Of a stretch of 64,000 nucleotides of DNA, positions 1 to 12,722 are shown one piece after another. The stretch comes from Microglena sp. YARC (Eukaryota; Chlorophyta; Chlorophyceae; Chlamydomonadales; Chlamydomonadaceae): NCBI GenBank assembly GCA_022414725.1, contig CM039462.1, positions 116,309,409 to 116,373,408 of the forward strand, written 5' to 3'. A program made the translations under genes and the position numbers. Under the pieces are notes generated by a model that worked only from the letters and a program-made list of their open reading frames with translations, ran no database searches and was not told the origin of the DNA. How positions within the stretch are numbered: the stretch's first letter is position 1; the number at the start of each line of letters is the position of its first letter.

Positions 1-1009
1 CACACAGCGAGCCACATACAGCGCGATGCACATATTACACATAACCAAACAATACATCACATACACCATATAGCACGCAATACAACAAACACGCACACAT
101 GCACTCAGATCAGACACAACATGCACACCACAGCAGAGCGTTAAGCTTCAACCCTCATCCGAATCTTTATCTCTTTGTGTGAAGTTTTTTTATGAACCAC
201 TCCCTGATCTAAGCAACCCTATCCATTGAAGATAAAAATTAAGAGGATGTTGTTTGTGTCGTCCCAAGGAGCCCTCCCTGGTGACCACGCATGCAGTAGA
301 ACTCAGAGTTAGAAGGGAACACATTGTTTTCGACATGGTAGGCTATACCTTAGTGTGGCAGTTCTGGCCAGATCGGCAGAGAATGTTTTTTTTTTTTTGA
401 GGAGGAGCTTTTGCTCAGAATTGAGAAGGTACGGTTCACCCGCAGGCTGCTCCATCATCGTGTAAACCCAGATATGAGGCTGCCGTGCAAGCACTGCCTG
501 GGGGGGACGATTTAGCCCTTCAGGCAATAGGAGATCCTCAGGATGTTGGTGTTATTTCGCAAGGTGCGAGGGTATTCAGGCCATTTCTTGACAAACGGAA
601 GGCCTCAAACTGGCGGAGTACAAGCTGCACTAGCGCATCACCCCTTATTGGCAAAGAGAGCGGCTCCTCTTAGGCAGGAGCTCCGGCTGCAAACGCACCT
701 CCAAAGAACCAACTTGTGACTAGTTAGGCATGTCCTTTGTTGGGTTGGCGATGGGCGTCATATGTATGAATAATACAGACTAGTGCAACCTTGGTGGGGG
801 TCTAGTGCGGCCCTGTGTAGTAGCCTCCCTCTGGTGCCAGCCTGGTGTGGGGGCACATGGTACAGTCCAGTGTCGTCGAGAACGTTTTGCTTTTTATGTG
901 TATACACAGGTGTGCTGCAATTGATTTGCACGGCGGATCTTGTGCTGGACTGGTTTCAGCATGATGTGTCAAGCCTAATTTGGCAGTCAGCGTGTGATTC
1001 TACTTTTAT
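1..1009. other. No gene seen; CA-rich left edge
   Basis: The first 140 bases are rich in CACA-type dinucleotides. The remainder is mixed sequence with a short T-run near 387. Open frames here are short, lack recognisable motifs and show no coherent splice sites. I see no supportable gene. Confidence 0.5.
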
Positions 1010-1400
1010 TAGCGCTGAGTGTGTTTGCCTTTGATTTTCAAATGGGGTTGCTAGACTTGTTTAGTTCACTGAGAGTGGCTTGCTTAAATGAGCCGGATTG
1101 TGTTTAGCCTTTGATTAGCCCTCTGTTACTCGCAGCTACATGATTTAGCATTGGGTTGCGCTTTCTCCTTGATGTATGCACGCGGGGACGTTCTTGATCA
1201 AGCACAAGAGACTGATTTGTTTTGCTTCGATTAGCAATGAGAGTGGCTTGTCACTTGAACTGAGTGCCGCATGGTCTTGATTAGCACGGGGTTGTGCTAG
1301 CTTGGATTAGCACTTCCTTATTAAATTAGCAACTGAGAGTGCTTGCTTTGAATTGGCCTGAGCTTTCCATGTGTTGATTAGCAGTGGGTTACTGAGCGTG
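1010..1400. repeat. Degenerate tandem repeat (GATTAGCA / GAGAGTGGCTTG)
   Basis: Variants of GATTAGCA followed by TGAGAGTGGCTTG recur about every 40-60 bases with many substitutions (near 1008, 1066, 1235, 1290, 1322 and 1376). It looks like an old, decayed minisatellite. No coding potential is visible. Confidence 0.5.
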
Positions 1401-1539
1401 TGGTAATTGGGTCCTAATATTCTGCCCAGGGCTTATCCTTTAAAGCCATGCTACCAGATTCAATTTCAAATCAGAATCAGCGGGCTGGACAAACAGAGCT
1501 AGTTGAAAAAAACATGTAACGATAAGGAGTGTGCTTCAT

Positions 1540-2255
1540 ATATTTGACCATCCGTAATTTAAACATGGTTTGGGCAGGATCCGCAGCACCGATTCCCATT
1601 ACATCAGTTTCCGTATTTTAGACACTAAGTTGCAAGAAGTCACCAGTATTGGGGAAATGCATAATATATGAGTCCCTTAATTTATACATTGTTAACAGGA
1701 GTCAGCAGCATTGATATCAATTATATCAGTTTCTCCGTATTTCTAAGACGTAAATTACAGGAGTCACCCCAGCATTAATGCATTATACTGAGCCCCGTAA
1801 TTTAAACATGGGCTGCAGGACTTCAGCAGCATTTATTCCATTACATGAGTTCCCGCAAATTTAACAAGGGTTGCGAGGAGTACGCTGTGAAGCCACGGCA
1901 TCGCTTCCATTACACCAGTGTTTCCCGTAATTTAAACATATGTTGCAGGAGTCACACACGGGATCGCTTCCATAACAGCTCCAGTCCCCATCAATGTAAT
2001 CATACAATGTTCAGGAGTCTCCGTCATTGATTAGATAACACGAGTTACCGGTGTTTAAATATAGGTTACCATGAATCTCCGTCATTGAATGCATAACATG
2101 AGTTCCCGTGTTTTTAGACATGGGTTGCAGGAAGTTCCTTCGGCATCGCTTGCCATTTTAACACTATTCACTCCCGTAATTTAGAAATACGGGTTGCAAA
2201 AGTCTGAAGATTTAACTAAATACCACACGAGTCACTTCGTAGATTCCATACACAA
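1540..2255. repeat. Degenerate ~60-bp minisatellite
   Basis: About eleven diverged units. Each contains a CCGTAATTTAAACATG-like block, then TTGCAGGAGTC and a CATTACATGAGTT-like end. Units differ by substitutions and small indels, so the array is old. Short open frames inside it are repeat translations. Confidence 0.7.
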
Positions 2256-3190
2256 TCGAGATGTGGGCTGCAGGGGGGGTGGGGTGGGGTGAGGGGGTCC
2301 ATTTTAATTTATTTACTTTCTGCATGAAGGCTATATCAGATTATACAGTACAATTCCGGTCTACGAGCCAAAGCTGCCTATAGCCCTTCAAAGACAATTT
2401 CCAAGGAAGATTGAAACTGCCTTTGATCACGGGTTGTAATTAGTCCTCCAGCAACGACATTTTAGTGTTGGTAAAAGGCTGACCCACCTCAATAAGGATG
2501 TAATTCCCTACCATCAATGTCAGGAATCAAAGCGACAATCTCACGCAACATGTAGCTTAAGAATATCCATCCAGCCTAAATAATATATGTCAAGGCTGGC
2601 AACAAATCGGTTGCGTCGTTAGGTAAATACATAAAGTTCACAGAAAAAGGCAGCACAGGAACGGCAGCGATCCCCACAAAATTCATCCATACCAAACTAA
2701 AAAATAACACACCTGCACTACTAATGGATAGGCAGGAAAAGCCTTTGAGGGACGTTCCGCTGAATGCTTGTAGTCGCAGTAGTGTAGTTATCAGTGTTGA
2801 GAACTGTTCTCCATGGGATTTCATGTCGGTGTTACTACATGCGAGACCGTGGCGCGTGCTACAGTACAACAAGATAGTAACCAAACCATTTTGGTTGTGT
2901 TTTTTCTCTTCCACTGTGTGTGTTTTTGTGGGTGTTGAAAGGTAAGGTTTTGGGGGCCATATACAAAGGTTGTTGTGGCATGAGGGCATTGCCCGAAGAA
3001 CGAAGCAGACTACAGGTGCCGAACGAGACGCAACTGTTAATGATCATACCGACCGAATGGTAGCACGACGTAGACACGAGAGTCTCGTGGCATCAGATCT
3101 CCAGGTGCTCGATGAAGGACCGCGTCCAAGGCGCTAGGTCTGCATTCACCCGATGAGGATGCCTCGATAAACACGAGCGGAATGGCTTGA
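2256..3190. other. Unassigned single-copy sequence
   Basis: Mixed sequence with a GGGGTGGGGTGAGGGGG stretch near 2274. A minus-strand frame of 137 codons (2576-2989) and overlapping frames on both strands exist, but none has a recognisable domain. No gene is called. Confidence 0.4.
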
Positions 3191-4770
3191 ATGGTCGTTG
3201 TGCGTGCGTGCTATGCCGTCACTGTGTTTGTTTGTGCGTGCGTGCGTGTGTGTATGTGTGTGTGTGCATGTTTGTGTGTGTGTGTGTCTGTGCATGTGTG
3301 TTTTGCTTGTGTGTGGTGTTTATGTGTGTGTATATGTGTTTAGGGGATGTGTGTGTTTGTGTGTGTGTTTGTGGTGTGCAGCGTGTGGTGTGTTTTTTTG
3401 CGTGTGTATTTTTATGGCTATGTATGAGGTGTTGTGCGTGTGTGTATGTGTGTGTGTGGGGGTGTGTGTACGGTGTGTGGTGTGAGGTGTGTGTGTGATT
3501 CTGGTGTGTGTGTCTGTGCGTGTGTGTGTAGTCGTGTGTGTATGTGTGCGCCTGTGTACGAAAGCATGTTTAATGTGTGTGTGTATATGTGTCGGTGTGC
3601 ATGTGTGCGTGTGTGTGTGTGTGCATGTGTTGTGAGAGTGCGAGTGTATGTGTGTGTTATGTTGTCTGTGCGTGTCTTTCTGTCTTGTGTGTGTCTGAGT
3701 GCCGTGTGTGCACGTGTGTGTATGCATGTGTTTGTGCGCGTTTGTTTTGTGTGTGTATTGTGTGGTGTCTGTGTGTATGTGTGCGTGTGGTGTCTGGCTG
3801 TGTGTCTGTGTGTGTGTCTGTGGCGTGTGTCTGTGTGTGTGCTTGTGTATGTATGTATGTGTGTGTGTGTGGTGTGCGCATGCATGGTATGCATGTTTTG
3901 CGTGCGTATGTGTGAGTGTGTGTATGTGTGTTGTTGTGTGTGTGTGTGCGTGTGTGTGTGTGTGTGTTCAATGTGTGTGTGTGTGTGCGTGTGTGTATCG
4001 TGTGTGTGTCTGAGTGCAATGTGTGCGTGGTGTGTGTACGTGTGTGTGATGTGTGTGTCTGGGCGTGTGTGGTGGTGTGTGTGATTATGTGTGTGTGTGG
4101 TCATTGTGCGCGTGTGGTGCTTTGTGTGTATGTTGGTGTGTATGAAGCATGTTTATGTGTGCGTGTGTATGGTGTCGGTGTGGCATATTGTGCGTGTGTG
4201 TGTGTGCGTGTGTGTGTGACTTTTGTGCATCGTGCGTGTGCGTGTGTGTGTGTATGTGTGTTTTGTGTGCGTGTGGAGAGTGTGGTGAGTGTGTGTGTAT
4301 GTGTGTTTATGTGTTCTGTGCGTCCGGTGTTATGTGATTCTGATGTGTTTGCTGAGTGATGTGTGTGTGTCTGAGTGCGTGTGTGAATACGTGCGTGCGG
4401 TATAGTATGCGTGGTGTGCGTGCGCGTTTGTTTGTGTGTGTCATTGTGTGCGTGTGTGTGTGCCTTGTGTGTAATGTGTGTGTAATGCGTGTGTGTATGA
4501 GTGTGTGTGTCTGTGTGTGTCTGAGTGCATGGTGTTGCGTGTGTGATATTGTTGTGGTGTCTGAGTGTGTGTGTGTGTCTGTGTGTGCATGTGGTTTGTG
4601 TTCTGTGTGTGTGCGTGGACTGTATGTGTGTGTGTGCTGTGTGTCTGTCTGGTGGTGTGTGGTTGTGTCGTCTGGTGTCTGTCTCGTGTGTGTTCTGTGT
4701 GATGTGTATGTGTGTGTGTGAGGTGTGCGTGCGCCGTGGTGTGTATGTGTGTTCATTAGAAGGTGCATAT
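3190..4770. repeat. GT-rich low-complexity block
   Basis: About 1.6 kb of imperfect (GT)n broken by GC, GA and C substitutions. Long frames in all phases translate to Cys/Val-rich strings on the plus strand and Thr/His strings on the minus strand. These are artefacts of the dinucleotide repeat. Confidence 0.9.
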
Positions 4771-4779
4771 GTGTGGTGT

Positions 4780-5120
4780 CGATGGTGGAGCAGCAGCGAT
4801 GGGGAGCAGCAAGGGGGGGGAGTGTTGATGTGCATGTGTGTCCATTGGGGAGAGCATAGGGAGAGGAAATGTCATGTGCATGTTCTATGGGTGCAGCGAT
4901 GGGAAAGGGAAATTAGCATGTGCATGGGGATGGGGGGGCTAGATGTAGGCATGATGTCATATGTGCATGTGTGTCGATGGGGAGCAGCATGGGAAGCAGC
5001 ATGGGGAGAGCATGGGGAGGAGATGTCAATGTGTGCATCGCGGCGTGTCGATAGGGGAACCTCAAAGTCAGCATGGGGGAGGAGATGTCCATCGTGTGCA
5101 TGCGGTGTACGATGGGAGCA
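4780..5120. repeat. Degenerate repeat, GGGGAGCAGCATGGGGAG type
   Basis: Six or more irregular units combine GGGGAGCAGCA, GGGGAGGAGATGTC and ATGTGCATGTGTGTC blocks at 40-90 base spacing. It directly follows the GT-rich block and may be its diverged flank. Confidence 0.6.
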
Positions 5121-5743
5121 ACATTTGAATGCTTTGGGGGGCAGTGTGATCACCTTAAGGGCTCATTATTCAGTATCACATGCGAAGAAACGATTGCCAG
5201 CGGCCACCTGTTCATCTTGGAAATTGAAAAGATGACTCAGAGAACGATCTCTCTGTTCCTCGCGACGCGTACGTGCAGCAGACGTAGCGGACCCTGCTCG
5301 TGCGAGAATGAACGACGTCCGGTGTGAAGATGCGATCTGCCCCCTGGCGACGAGCGATGCGGGTCTGGAAGTTCTTGCACAGCTAAGGCCATAGGATAAC
5401 ACCCTACAGTGCACGAATAGTGAGGCTACAAACTCCCAGAAGAGCGGGATACGGAGAAAGGTGGAACAATGGCACGAGAAAGCATAGTCAGCAGGAAGAA
5501 CATCTTTTCGCGAAGAAACAGAAAAGGTAGATATTTGGACGGAAAATAAATATGAGAAGCGAATTCGAAGGAAAGCAGAAGAACGAAAACGGTCGAACCT
5601 GTAAGGTGAGGGGGGCGCACTACGATGAAAGCGTTGGAAGAGGTCATTTGAATGGGCAGAGCGTACATAGAGCACTCTGTCGTTACTGTTCTGCCGCAGG
5701 GCCCTCGGTGGGCAAGAATTACCGCAGACCGCATGACAGAAGA
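5121..5743. other. Unassigned sequence
   Basis: A minus-strand frame of 169 codons (5166-5675) is open. It is Arg/Ser-rich and matches no family I recognise. Overlapping frames are also open on the plus strand. No gene is called. Confidence 0.35.
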
Positions 5744-5775
5744 GAAGTAGAGCCCCTCGCGAGGGGCTCTACTTC
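5744..5775. repeat. Perfect 32-bp palindrome
   Basis: The 16-base arm GAAGTAGAGCCCCTCG is followed without spacer by its exact reverse complement. It sits at the left edge of the 41-bp array and could form a GC-rich cruciform or hairpin. Confidence 0.85.
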
Positions 5776-6265
5776 CCTAAATTAGGGGGTCCTTGCTGGT
5801 GGGGAGTAAGCTACCTCACTAAATTAGTTGTTGGCTGTTGTGGGGGGTGACTACCCCCCTAAATTATTGGGTGGTTGTTGGTGGGGGGATAACTACCCCT
5901 AAATTAGTGGGTGGTTGCTCGTGGAAGGGTCACTACCCCTAAATTAGTTGTGGTTGCTGGGTGGGGGGTAACTACCCCTAAATTAGGTGGTGCTTAGGCC
6001 GAGTTGACTACCGCCTGTGGGGGGGGTACCGTATCCCCCAAGCTAAGTCTGAGGATAGCTAGTGGGTGCATTGCTTGGTGGAGAGACTTTCGGGGTCACA
6101 TTACCCCCCCTAAATTAGTGGTGGTTGCTGGTGGGGGGTCACTACCCCTAAGTTAGTTGTTGGTTGCTGGTTAAGGGTCTCTACCCACTAAATTTGTGGG
6201 TGGTTGCTGGTCGAGGTGCCCTGCCCACAAATGTCCTGCGGATTTCATAATAACTACTAAATTTG
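5762..6265. repeat. ~41-bp minisatellite (ACTACCCCTAAATTAG)
   Basis: About ten units. Each has CTACCCCTAAATTAG followed by TGGTTGCTGGTGGGGGG. A less repetitive patch lies near 5995-6105. Units to the right are more diverged (TAAATTTGTGGG). Confidence 0.85.
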
Positions 6266-6269
6266 TGGG

Positions 6270-8880
6270 TAGAATTTCATAATGGTAAAATCGTGAGAGG
6301 AACTAAGTTTGGGGGTAGCTTATTCGAACAACCTAGTTGCGAGCGCTGAGGATAGAGATTGGCCATAAGAGGGGGGTGAAACTTACTACTACCATTCAGG
6401 ACTCTTTTTGAAACAAATTGACTCGACTCTCCATTGCTGAAAAAATGTTTGAAACTCGCAGAAACAACCTGGTTTCTCGTTTCGACCTGATACTGGACAC
6501 CTGCAAGCTTTCGATAGATCTTTGTCTTGATCTCCTGCACGCAGCGCAGCAGCGGAATTTCGAGGTACGCTGTCAGAGATCCAGTATACCGGGGGCTGAC
6601 GTGTAGTGATTGTCGCGCCCGAGGCTGCGACGTAAGCTTCCTCGTGCGAGCTCGTGTTTGAACTCAAATTGTGAGCCGCCATGCGTTAGCTGAAAAAATA
6701 GTAAACTGAAGTAGGGGCTACACCTTCCGCTTCCCCGACCGGGACCAGCGACCACCCACGCCGTGACGGACCCATGTGATTAGCTAGAACCAGACGACGA
6801 ATCACCGTTTCCTCCGCCGTTTCATTTTGGTCGTCGAGCGCAGCCTGAAGTAGTTACATCGGCTCATAGAGTGGCATTGTTGATTGTCTGTGAATGGGCT
6901 GCACCCTGGCGACCGTCTGGGGCACCTGCCTGGTGCGATTGGGAAGGTCAAGTTTCACCATCGTAGTTATTTGGTTTTGGGTCACAGCCGATAGGATTAG
7001 GATTAAGGAGAGGAACCACACCCGGACCCTTCCGCCACGACGGCCCATCGACTGCGACAGTAGTAACAAAACCAACAAGGCTTGGCGTACACAGCACCCA
7101 CCCATTGTTGTGCACGCTATCTCCTTTATATATAACAGAAACGGAAACGTCGTGTTCAAGGTTTGCAGTCGTCCAGGCGAACCATCGAATTCCACCCACA
7201 AATGGCTCGAGTGACAAAGTTTATAAACTTCTCACGCATTTTAGAAGCGTGAGCACACCTAGTGACGGACTAACGATCCTTAGCAGCGGATTTTCGAAGA
7301 CTTCGCGGCTGAAAACGAGCCCTTGCCGCTGTAGGTAGTCGAAGACGAGCAGACGAGAAGTAAACCCCGGGTTTATACCTGACCGGCAGCTGGGTGCTGG
7401 ATTAGGGCTTAACTGCTTAAGCTCGAGCTTTAGCCCTTAGGTTGTCTAAATTACGGAGACATTTATTCTTGCGTCCACGGCTTCCATTTCATCATAATTA
7501 AATAAACTACACCTCGCATGAGATGAATTTAAACGTCACACTATATTTGTTTTGTATTTATTTGAACCATTTTCTCTGTTCGTGGTGGTTGTCCCGCTCA
7601 GGCCGAAACACGGTCGAATTGCGCCGAAGAACTCCTTTTTGTGTTCCTTCCCCTCCCAAACTCATTGTCACAGCCCTAGCTGCCCCCCACGTGGTTTGTT
7701 TCCGGGCCCCTTCCTAGTTCCCGTTTCTCTCGTCTGTATAGCACAGGAATTGCACCTATCCCTTCTTCTATAATTTTTTGATAGCTCGACGATTATTTAA
7801 CGTCGTTGCGCAGCTATGCCCAACCCAGTAGAGCATGGACGCCGTCTACTCTGTTGCATCCTTGATAACTGTTAGTAGTCAAAAATCGTGTTGTGGGAAG
7901 TTTGTTCAGTAGGCCCCTTCTCAAAATTTAGTTGTTCATAGGAGCTGCCTCTGGTCTGCATAGAGGTGATAGGGCTTTGATAAGTCCCAGGCAGGTACGT
8001 CGTCGTCATTTGGTGGAAGCACTGTTCGCAGCGAACAGCACAGCCCCAAAACTAGAATACGAAGAGCGAACATAGGCTATGCTTGGAAGGCAGACAGTAG
8101 GTGCAGCATTGAAGCGACGGCTGCGCTCTAGTTGCCAGGAGCCAAGTTCGGGTGTAACACAAGTTCGGGTGCCAAGTTCGGGAGCCAAGTTCGTCTGCAC
8201 AACCAGCTAGTTTGAAGCGACGTGCAATCCCGTCGACTTCTCTTCATTGCTTTCCGCTTTCTAAAACGCTCAAACTCATTTTATACACCGAGGAATGGCA
8301 ATGGCCTCGCCTGCCGGTTCCCCTACGACTGGTTATACCAAGCAGTATCCCTAGGTAGAGCGCGAGCTTCTGACCGGCTTGTGATATATCGTCGTATTTC
8401 CGCAACTTTCTCATCTGCAACCAGCCGTACAGCCCCCGAGGTGAAATAGAAAACGACAATATCTCATTGTGTCCTGAGAGAAATGCGTCAAGTGACTGTG
8501 CGAATGCTGTTTTTGGCAATTGTTGGCTGGTGACCATTCAGAAAACGGACATCCGACTTCTGTACTTGAAGGAATTGAAGGGATAGGAAGATGGTAGGCG
8601 AATTGAGTATTCTAGCGTCAGCCTGGGTATTGCGAAGGGTTGCCTCTCGCGGCTGGCGCTGAAGGAGGTGCTGTTGCTGACGTCACCGGGTCTCTTTGAT
8701 TGGCGGTTAGAGCACTGTCGGAGTAGTGGAGACTAAGTGCAAGACTAAGAGGGTTAGGGGGAGGTCGATGGTATGGGTGCAGTTGTTTGAGAGGAAGAGA
8801 TGGATGTATAGGATTTGATTTGCATGCAAGGTTTTGTAAAGATCAAGAAATCCAGAGTCCAAATCTAGTAGTGTACTTCT
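6270..8880. other. 2.6 kb without a supportable gene
   Basis: Complex sequence with no tandem array apart from small TTCGGG(T/A)GCCAAG repeats at 8150-8190. Frames of 60-115 codons occur on both strands (for example 6894-7214 plus, 6854-7201 minus), but they overlap one another and lack motifs or consistent splice phases. It may hold small exons or a UTR. Confidence 0.4.
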
Positions 8881-8919
8881 GCTTGTGAGATTATTTAGTA
8901 TGCGGATGACACCCGCCAC

Positions 8920-10145
8920 CCACATACCTTCACCTGCTTCCACACCTACACCCAACACTCACACTCCAAACACCAGACCCCTCCCCCCCCCCACCCCCCC
9001 CCCACCTCCCCCCCCCCCCCCCCCCCCCACACACACACACCTTCTGCCGCAGCGCCTTCCCGACATCACACACACACACCTACACACACACATCACACAC
9101 CTACACACACACACACACCACACACACACCAACACACACACACACACCTACACACACACACCCGCACACACCACCCGCACACTCACTCCCGACACCCCAC
9201 AAACCTACACCCGCACTACCCCCCCCCCCCCCCCCTCCCCCCCTCGCCACCGACCCCCCCCACACACCTTCCGCGCACCCTACCTACACACACACAGGTC
9301 ACACACACACACCTACACACACACACACACACACACACACAACGCACACACACACACACAACACACACACACACTCACTCACTCACTCACACTCACCACA
9401 CTCACTCACTCACCACTCACACTCACTCACTCACTCACTCACTCACTCACGGATCACTCACATCACTCACTCAGTACACTCCACCACTCACTCCACTCAC
9501 TCACTCACTCACTCACTCACGTCACTCACTTCAGCAGTCACTCACTCACTCACTCACTCACGTTGCACTCACTCACTCACTCACTCACTCACTCACGTCA
9601 CTCACTCACTCACTCACTCACTCACATCACTCACTCACTCACTCACTCACTCACTCATCACTACTCACTCACTCACTCACCACTCACTCACTTCACTCAT
9701 CAGCTCACTCACTCACTCACTCACTTCACTCACTCACTCACTCACTCACTCACTCACTCACTCACTCATCACTCACCTCACTCACTCTTCTCTCACTCAC
9801 TCGCTCACTCTCTTCACTCACACTCGACTCACTCACCACTGTCACTCACTCACTCACTCACTCACTTCACTCCACTCACTCACTCACCACTCACTCACTC
9901 ATCAGCACTCACCACCTCTCACTCACTCACCTCACTCACTCACTCACTCACTCACACTCACTCACCACCACTCACTCAGCATCACTCACTCACTCACTCA
10001 CTCACTCTATTCACTCGACACTCAATCACTCACTCATCCACTCACTGCACCACTCACTCACTCACTCACTCACTCACTCACTCACCACTCACTCACTCAC
10101 GTCATCACTCACTCACTCACTCACTCAGTCACTCATCCACTCCTG
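8920..10145. repeat. CA / CTCA microsatellite block with poly-C
   Basis: Poly-C runs with CACA at 8980-9035 and 9220-9240, (CA)n to about 9370, then roughly 770 bases of (CTCA)n with interruptions. The 552-codon plus-strand frame across it is a Thr/His/Ser repeat translation. Confidence 0.92.
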
Positions 10146-10786
10146 CATCTCCATGTAAAACCACACTTACGACACCCGCACCCACAACTCACCCCCCACC
10201 CCCTCCCTGCTCCTCTGCATGCCAAGGAATGGGGAAGTCCGGTGTGGGCCAAGCACTGCCTCCGTGCCAGCTACGTCTCTTGCACAGGCCTCCTCCCCCT
10301 CCCCCGCCAGCCGAAAGGCCAGGCTCCTCCGAGGGACAGACGCACGCTGCGCGCGTAGAACCCTGCAAGCTGTTTTGCAAGTTGGGTGAGAAAGCTCCGC
10401 CTAAAGCGCGCCCCCAAGTTTGCCTCTGCACACCTACGCCCTGCCCCTGCCCCGCCGCTGTCACCCTTCTGCCGCTGTCATTCTGCCTGAAGAGCGCGTA
10501 TATATGGTATCGCATTTACCGCCTAGCACGGTCATCAGACTGAGGGACTGGACAGCGCCGAGACCAAGACCCATGCATGTACTTCATCTATATCAGCGGT
10601 ACGGACACCCGTTGAGCCTTACCCCACACACTCCGCTTTCAAGTCCCATGCCCAAATGTGGCCATCCTCACATGACAAGAATAGAACCCACAGGACGGGG
10701 CTGCCCCCCACCATACTCGAGGGACTACATCGTCCACTGACTTGACCATCTTCCCAGCATTTCCATCAGCACCCATCCCCGAGCAC

Positions 10787-10787
<1 letters not shown>
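10146..10787. other. Unassigned sequence between repeats
   Basis: Pro-rich readings in several phases reflect C-rich base composition. No splice-consistent exon was found. Confidence 0.35.

Positions 10788-10829
<42 letters not shown>
10788..10829. repeat. 42-nt poly-A
   Basis: An uninterrupted run of 42 A residues. It could be the tail of an old retroposed insert or a simple homopolymer. I see no flanking target-site duplication that settles this. Confidence 0.9.
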
Positions 10830-10830
<1 letters not shown>

Positions 10831-11879
10831 ACCATGAGCTCAATGCCTAGTAGCAGCATCTGCACTGTACCTAGCTCTAGCTCCTGCTTGTCCTCGCTGC
10901 CAGCCTGCCGATCTGTTCATCTCTCCCACCCGCGGCGCAGAGCTCTGGCCATCGCTAGCCCTCTTCAGACCTCCAGGCGCCCGACTTTCCACCCGGCACC
11001 GACCGCCGGCATTCCGAGGGCCAGTGCAATCACCAGGCCGACTCACCTGCCTCTCTTGTAGCTTTCCCCAACGACCGCCTGTCGTTAGGGGGAAAACCCC
11101 TACCGTGCGTGGGGACCTGTGCATGGGCACTCCACCAGCACCAGCCAGAGACACACCATCACATCCAATCCCTCCAGGGTCAGCTCACTCCCCCCTTCCA
11201 AGCGACCCCCCTCCCAATCAACCCCAGCCTCCCAAGGGCGCAACCCTCAGCGCCATGCCCCTTCCGCAGAACATCGCATTTAGGCCCTCACTGGCCGATA
11301 TCAATCATGGAGCTCCTGCCACCCGCACCCAGAAGAGCCATCAGTATGCTCTTCTGCCTCGAATCTGGGCGATTGCTGCTGCTGTTTGTGGTAGTGGTGG
11401 TTGTGTGGTGGTACTGATCTGCCACCAAAGGATCTCCACCATGTGTACCCCACCCGAGGACAGGATCCTCCATCGTGAGGTTGGGCAGAAGGGGTGGAAG
11501 GTAAATAGACAAGTTCGCAGCCAGGAATAATGCTGAAGTTCGGAGAAGTTCCAGTACCAGGTACCCCACCCATTATTATTCCACCGCCAGAACTTCCTGA
11601 CAACTCAGCCCCACAGTCGCCTGATTCTTTCCCTCACTTGGACGTCGGAATGTCGAACGTCACGAGCAGCGGGCTCCGGAGAAGCGAGGGCGGATAGCCA
11701 CCATGCAACGCAACGTGCAGCAGTACTTAAAAAGCATGCGTGGTCTGTCGCACACGCACTCTGAGGCAGGAGCGGTGGGGGCGGCAAGGTGCCCAGATTA
11801 AGGATTCCCAACAGGCAGCATGTGGACCCTGCTGCCGCAGTGAAAGAGCACCCTAACTCTGACTTAAGATCTTCCTTGG
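10830..11879. other. C-rich sequence, possible 5' exons not resolved
   Basis: All three plus frames are open for long stretches (for example 168 codons at 11024-11530) because the DNA is C-rich and lacks A/T stops. No domain or reliable splice pair was recognised. Confidence 0.3.
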
Positions 11880-12165
11880 GGCCATGGCCGACCGCAGCTG
11901 GGGGAGGCTTGCCCAGCACCTCCGACCCACTCCTAAACAGCCTGGGCTCACCAGGGCTCGTGGCCGAGCGCAGCAGGGAGAGGCTTGCCCTGCACCTCCG
12001 CCCCCCCTCCCACTCCTAACAGCGGGCTCGACCAGTGGGCACATGGCCGACCGCACTGGGGGAGGCTTGCCCAGCACCTCCGACCCACTCCTAACAGCAG
12101 GGGCTCGACCAGGACTGTAGCGAGCGAGCAGGGAGAGGCGTGCCCAACACAACATTGGGCATTTG
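11880..12165. repeat. ~80-bp tandem repeat, about 3.5 units
   Basis: Each unit has GGGGGAGGCTTGCCCAGCAC or a near variant followed by CTCCGACCCACTCCTAACAG. Units start near 11880, 11960, 12040 and 12120. Confidence 0.8.
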
Positions 12166-12258
12166 TAAAACCCATCGTCCCAGAAGTAACAGCGGCCCGC
12201 TTGTTTCCACCAACAGCCCCCGCCCTCCAACAGTAAGACCTCAACCTCCCTCACACTA

Positions 12259-12412
12259 GACGGCCCCCAAGCAAGGTGGTAGAGGAAGGGGCCTCCACCA
12301 TCACCATTCAGCAGCTTTCTCTGTCCTTCCGCCCCCTCCCCCGCCTACCCCACCTAACACCAGCGACTCCGGCCCTCCATCAAATACCGTCCAACACCGC
12401 CCTGTCCAGTCT
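12259..12412 (+). CDS. Probable exon of unidentified gene (strong donor)
   Basis: A strong donor, GTAAGTAAAT, follows base 12412, and a pyrimidine-rich tract with AG ends at 12258. Two frames stay open: one reads Ser/Pro-rich with a short His run, the other begins VVEEGASTITIQ. I cannot choose between them. With the next exon it implies a 156-nt intron. It could be a 5' exon of the kinase gene downstream or a separate gene. This is inferred only from splice signals and openness. Confidence 0.35.
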
Positions 12413-12568
12413 GTAAGTAAATAAGGTTCTCAGGCCCAGCACAATCTCCTCTGCTGACGAATCGCAACCCCACTCCTGCACCAGCGAGTTCCCACCCGCC
12501 AAGTATGAAAACACCTCCTCTGCTCTTAGCTTGGCTTGATTCTCTAATGCCTCCACCTACTTCTTCAG

Positions 12569-12722
12569 CCTACAGCCAGGCCTCAGCACAGGGGCCAGGC
12601 CTTGTCTCTGCCGTACACCCAGGCAATACGGTATCCCGCGGCCAGCCCCCGCCCTCTGCTTGCGCCTGTGTCACGCTCCTCCAGTGGCGGGAGCACCTCC
12701 TCTGGAAGCCTGCCTTCCCCAA
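12569..12722 (+). CDS. Probable exon whose 3' end founded the downstream array
   Basis: The acceptor TTCTTCAG ends at 12568 and the donor CCCCAA/GTAAGACT follows 12722. In one frame the end reads SRSSSGGSTSSGSLPSP, which would suit a Ser-rich linker; the other two frames are also open. About ten partial copies of its last 60-70 bases plus donor follow downstream. If the phase-1 end is joined to the AG at 17460-17461, reading continues in frame into the kinase (I/PKPETIVV), so it may be an N-terminal exon of the same gene. That join is speculative. Confidence 0.4.

Noticed and set aside
3190..4835. Long Cys/Val and Thr/His open frames on both strands
   Set aside because: Direct translations of imperfect (GT)n; all phases are open and no splice sites or motifs are present.
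5166..5675. 169-codon minus-strand Arg/Ser-rich frame
   Set aside because: No start context, domain or splice support; could be chance in GC-balanced sequence.
8885..10543. 552-codon plus-strand frame rich in Ser, His, Thr and Leu
   Set aside because: It follows the (CTCA)n and (CA)n repeats and poly-C; composition is dictated by the repeat.
10788..10829. Poly-A tail of a processed pseudogene
   Set aside because: No recognisable coding remnant upstream and no target-site duplication seen.
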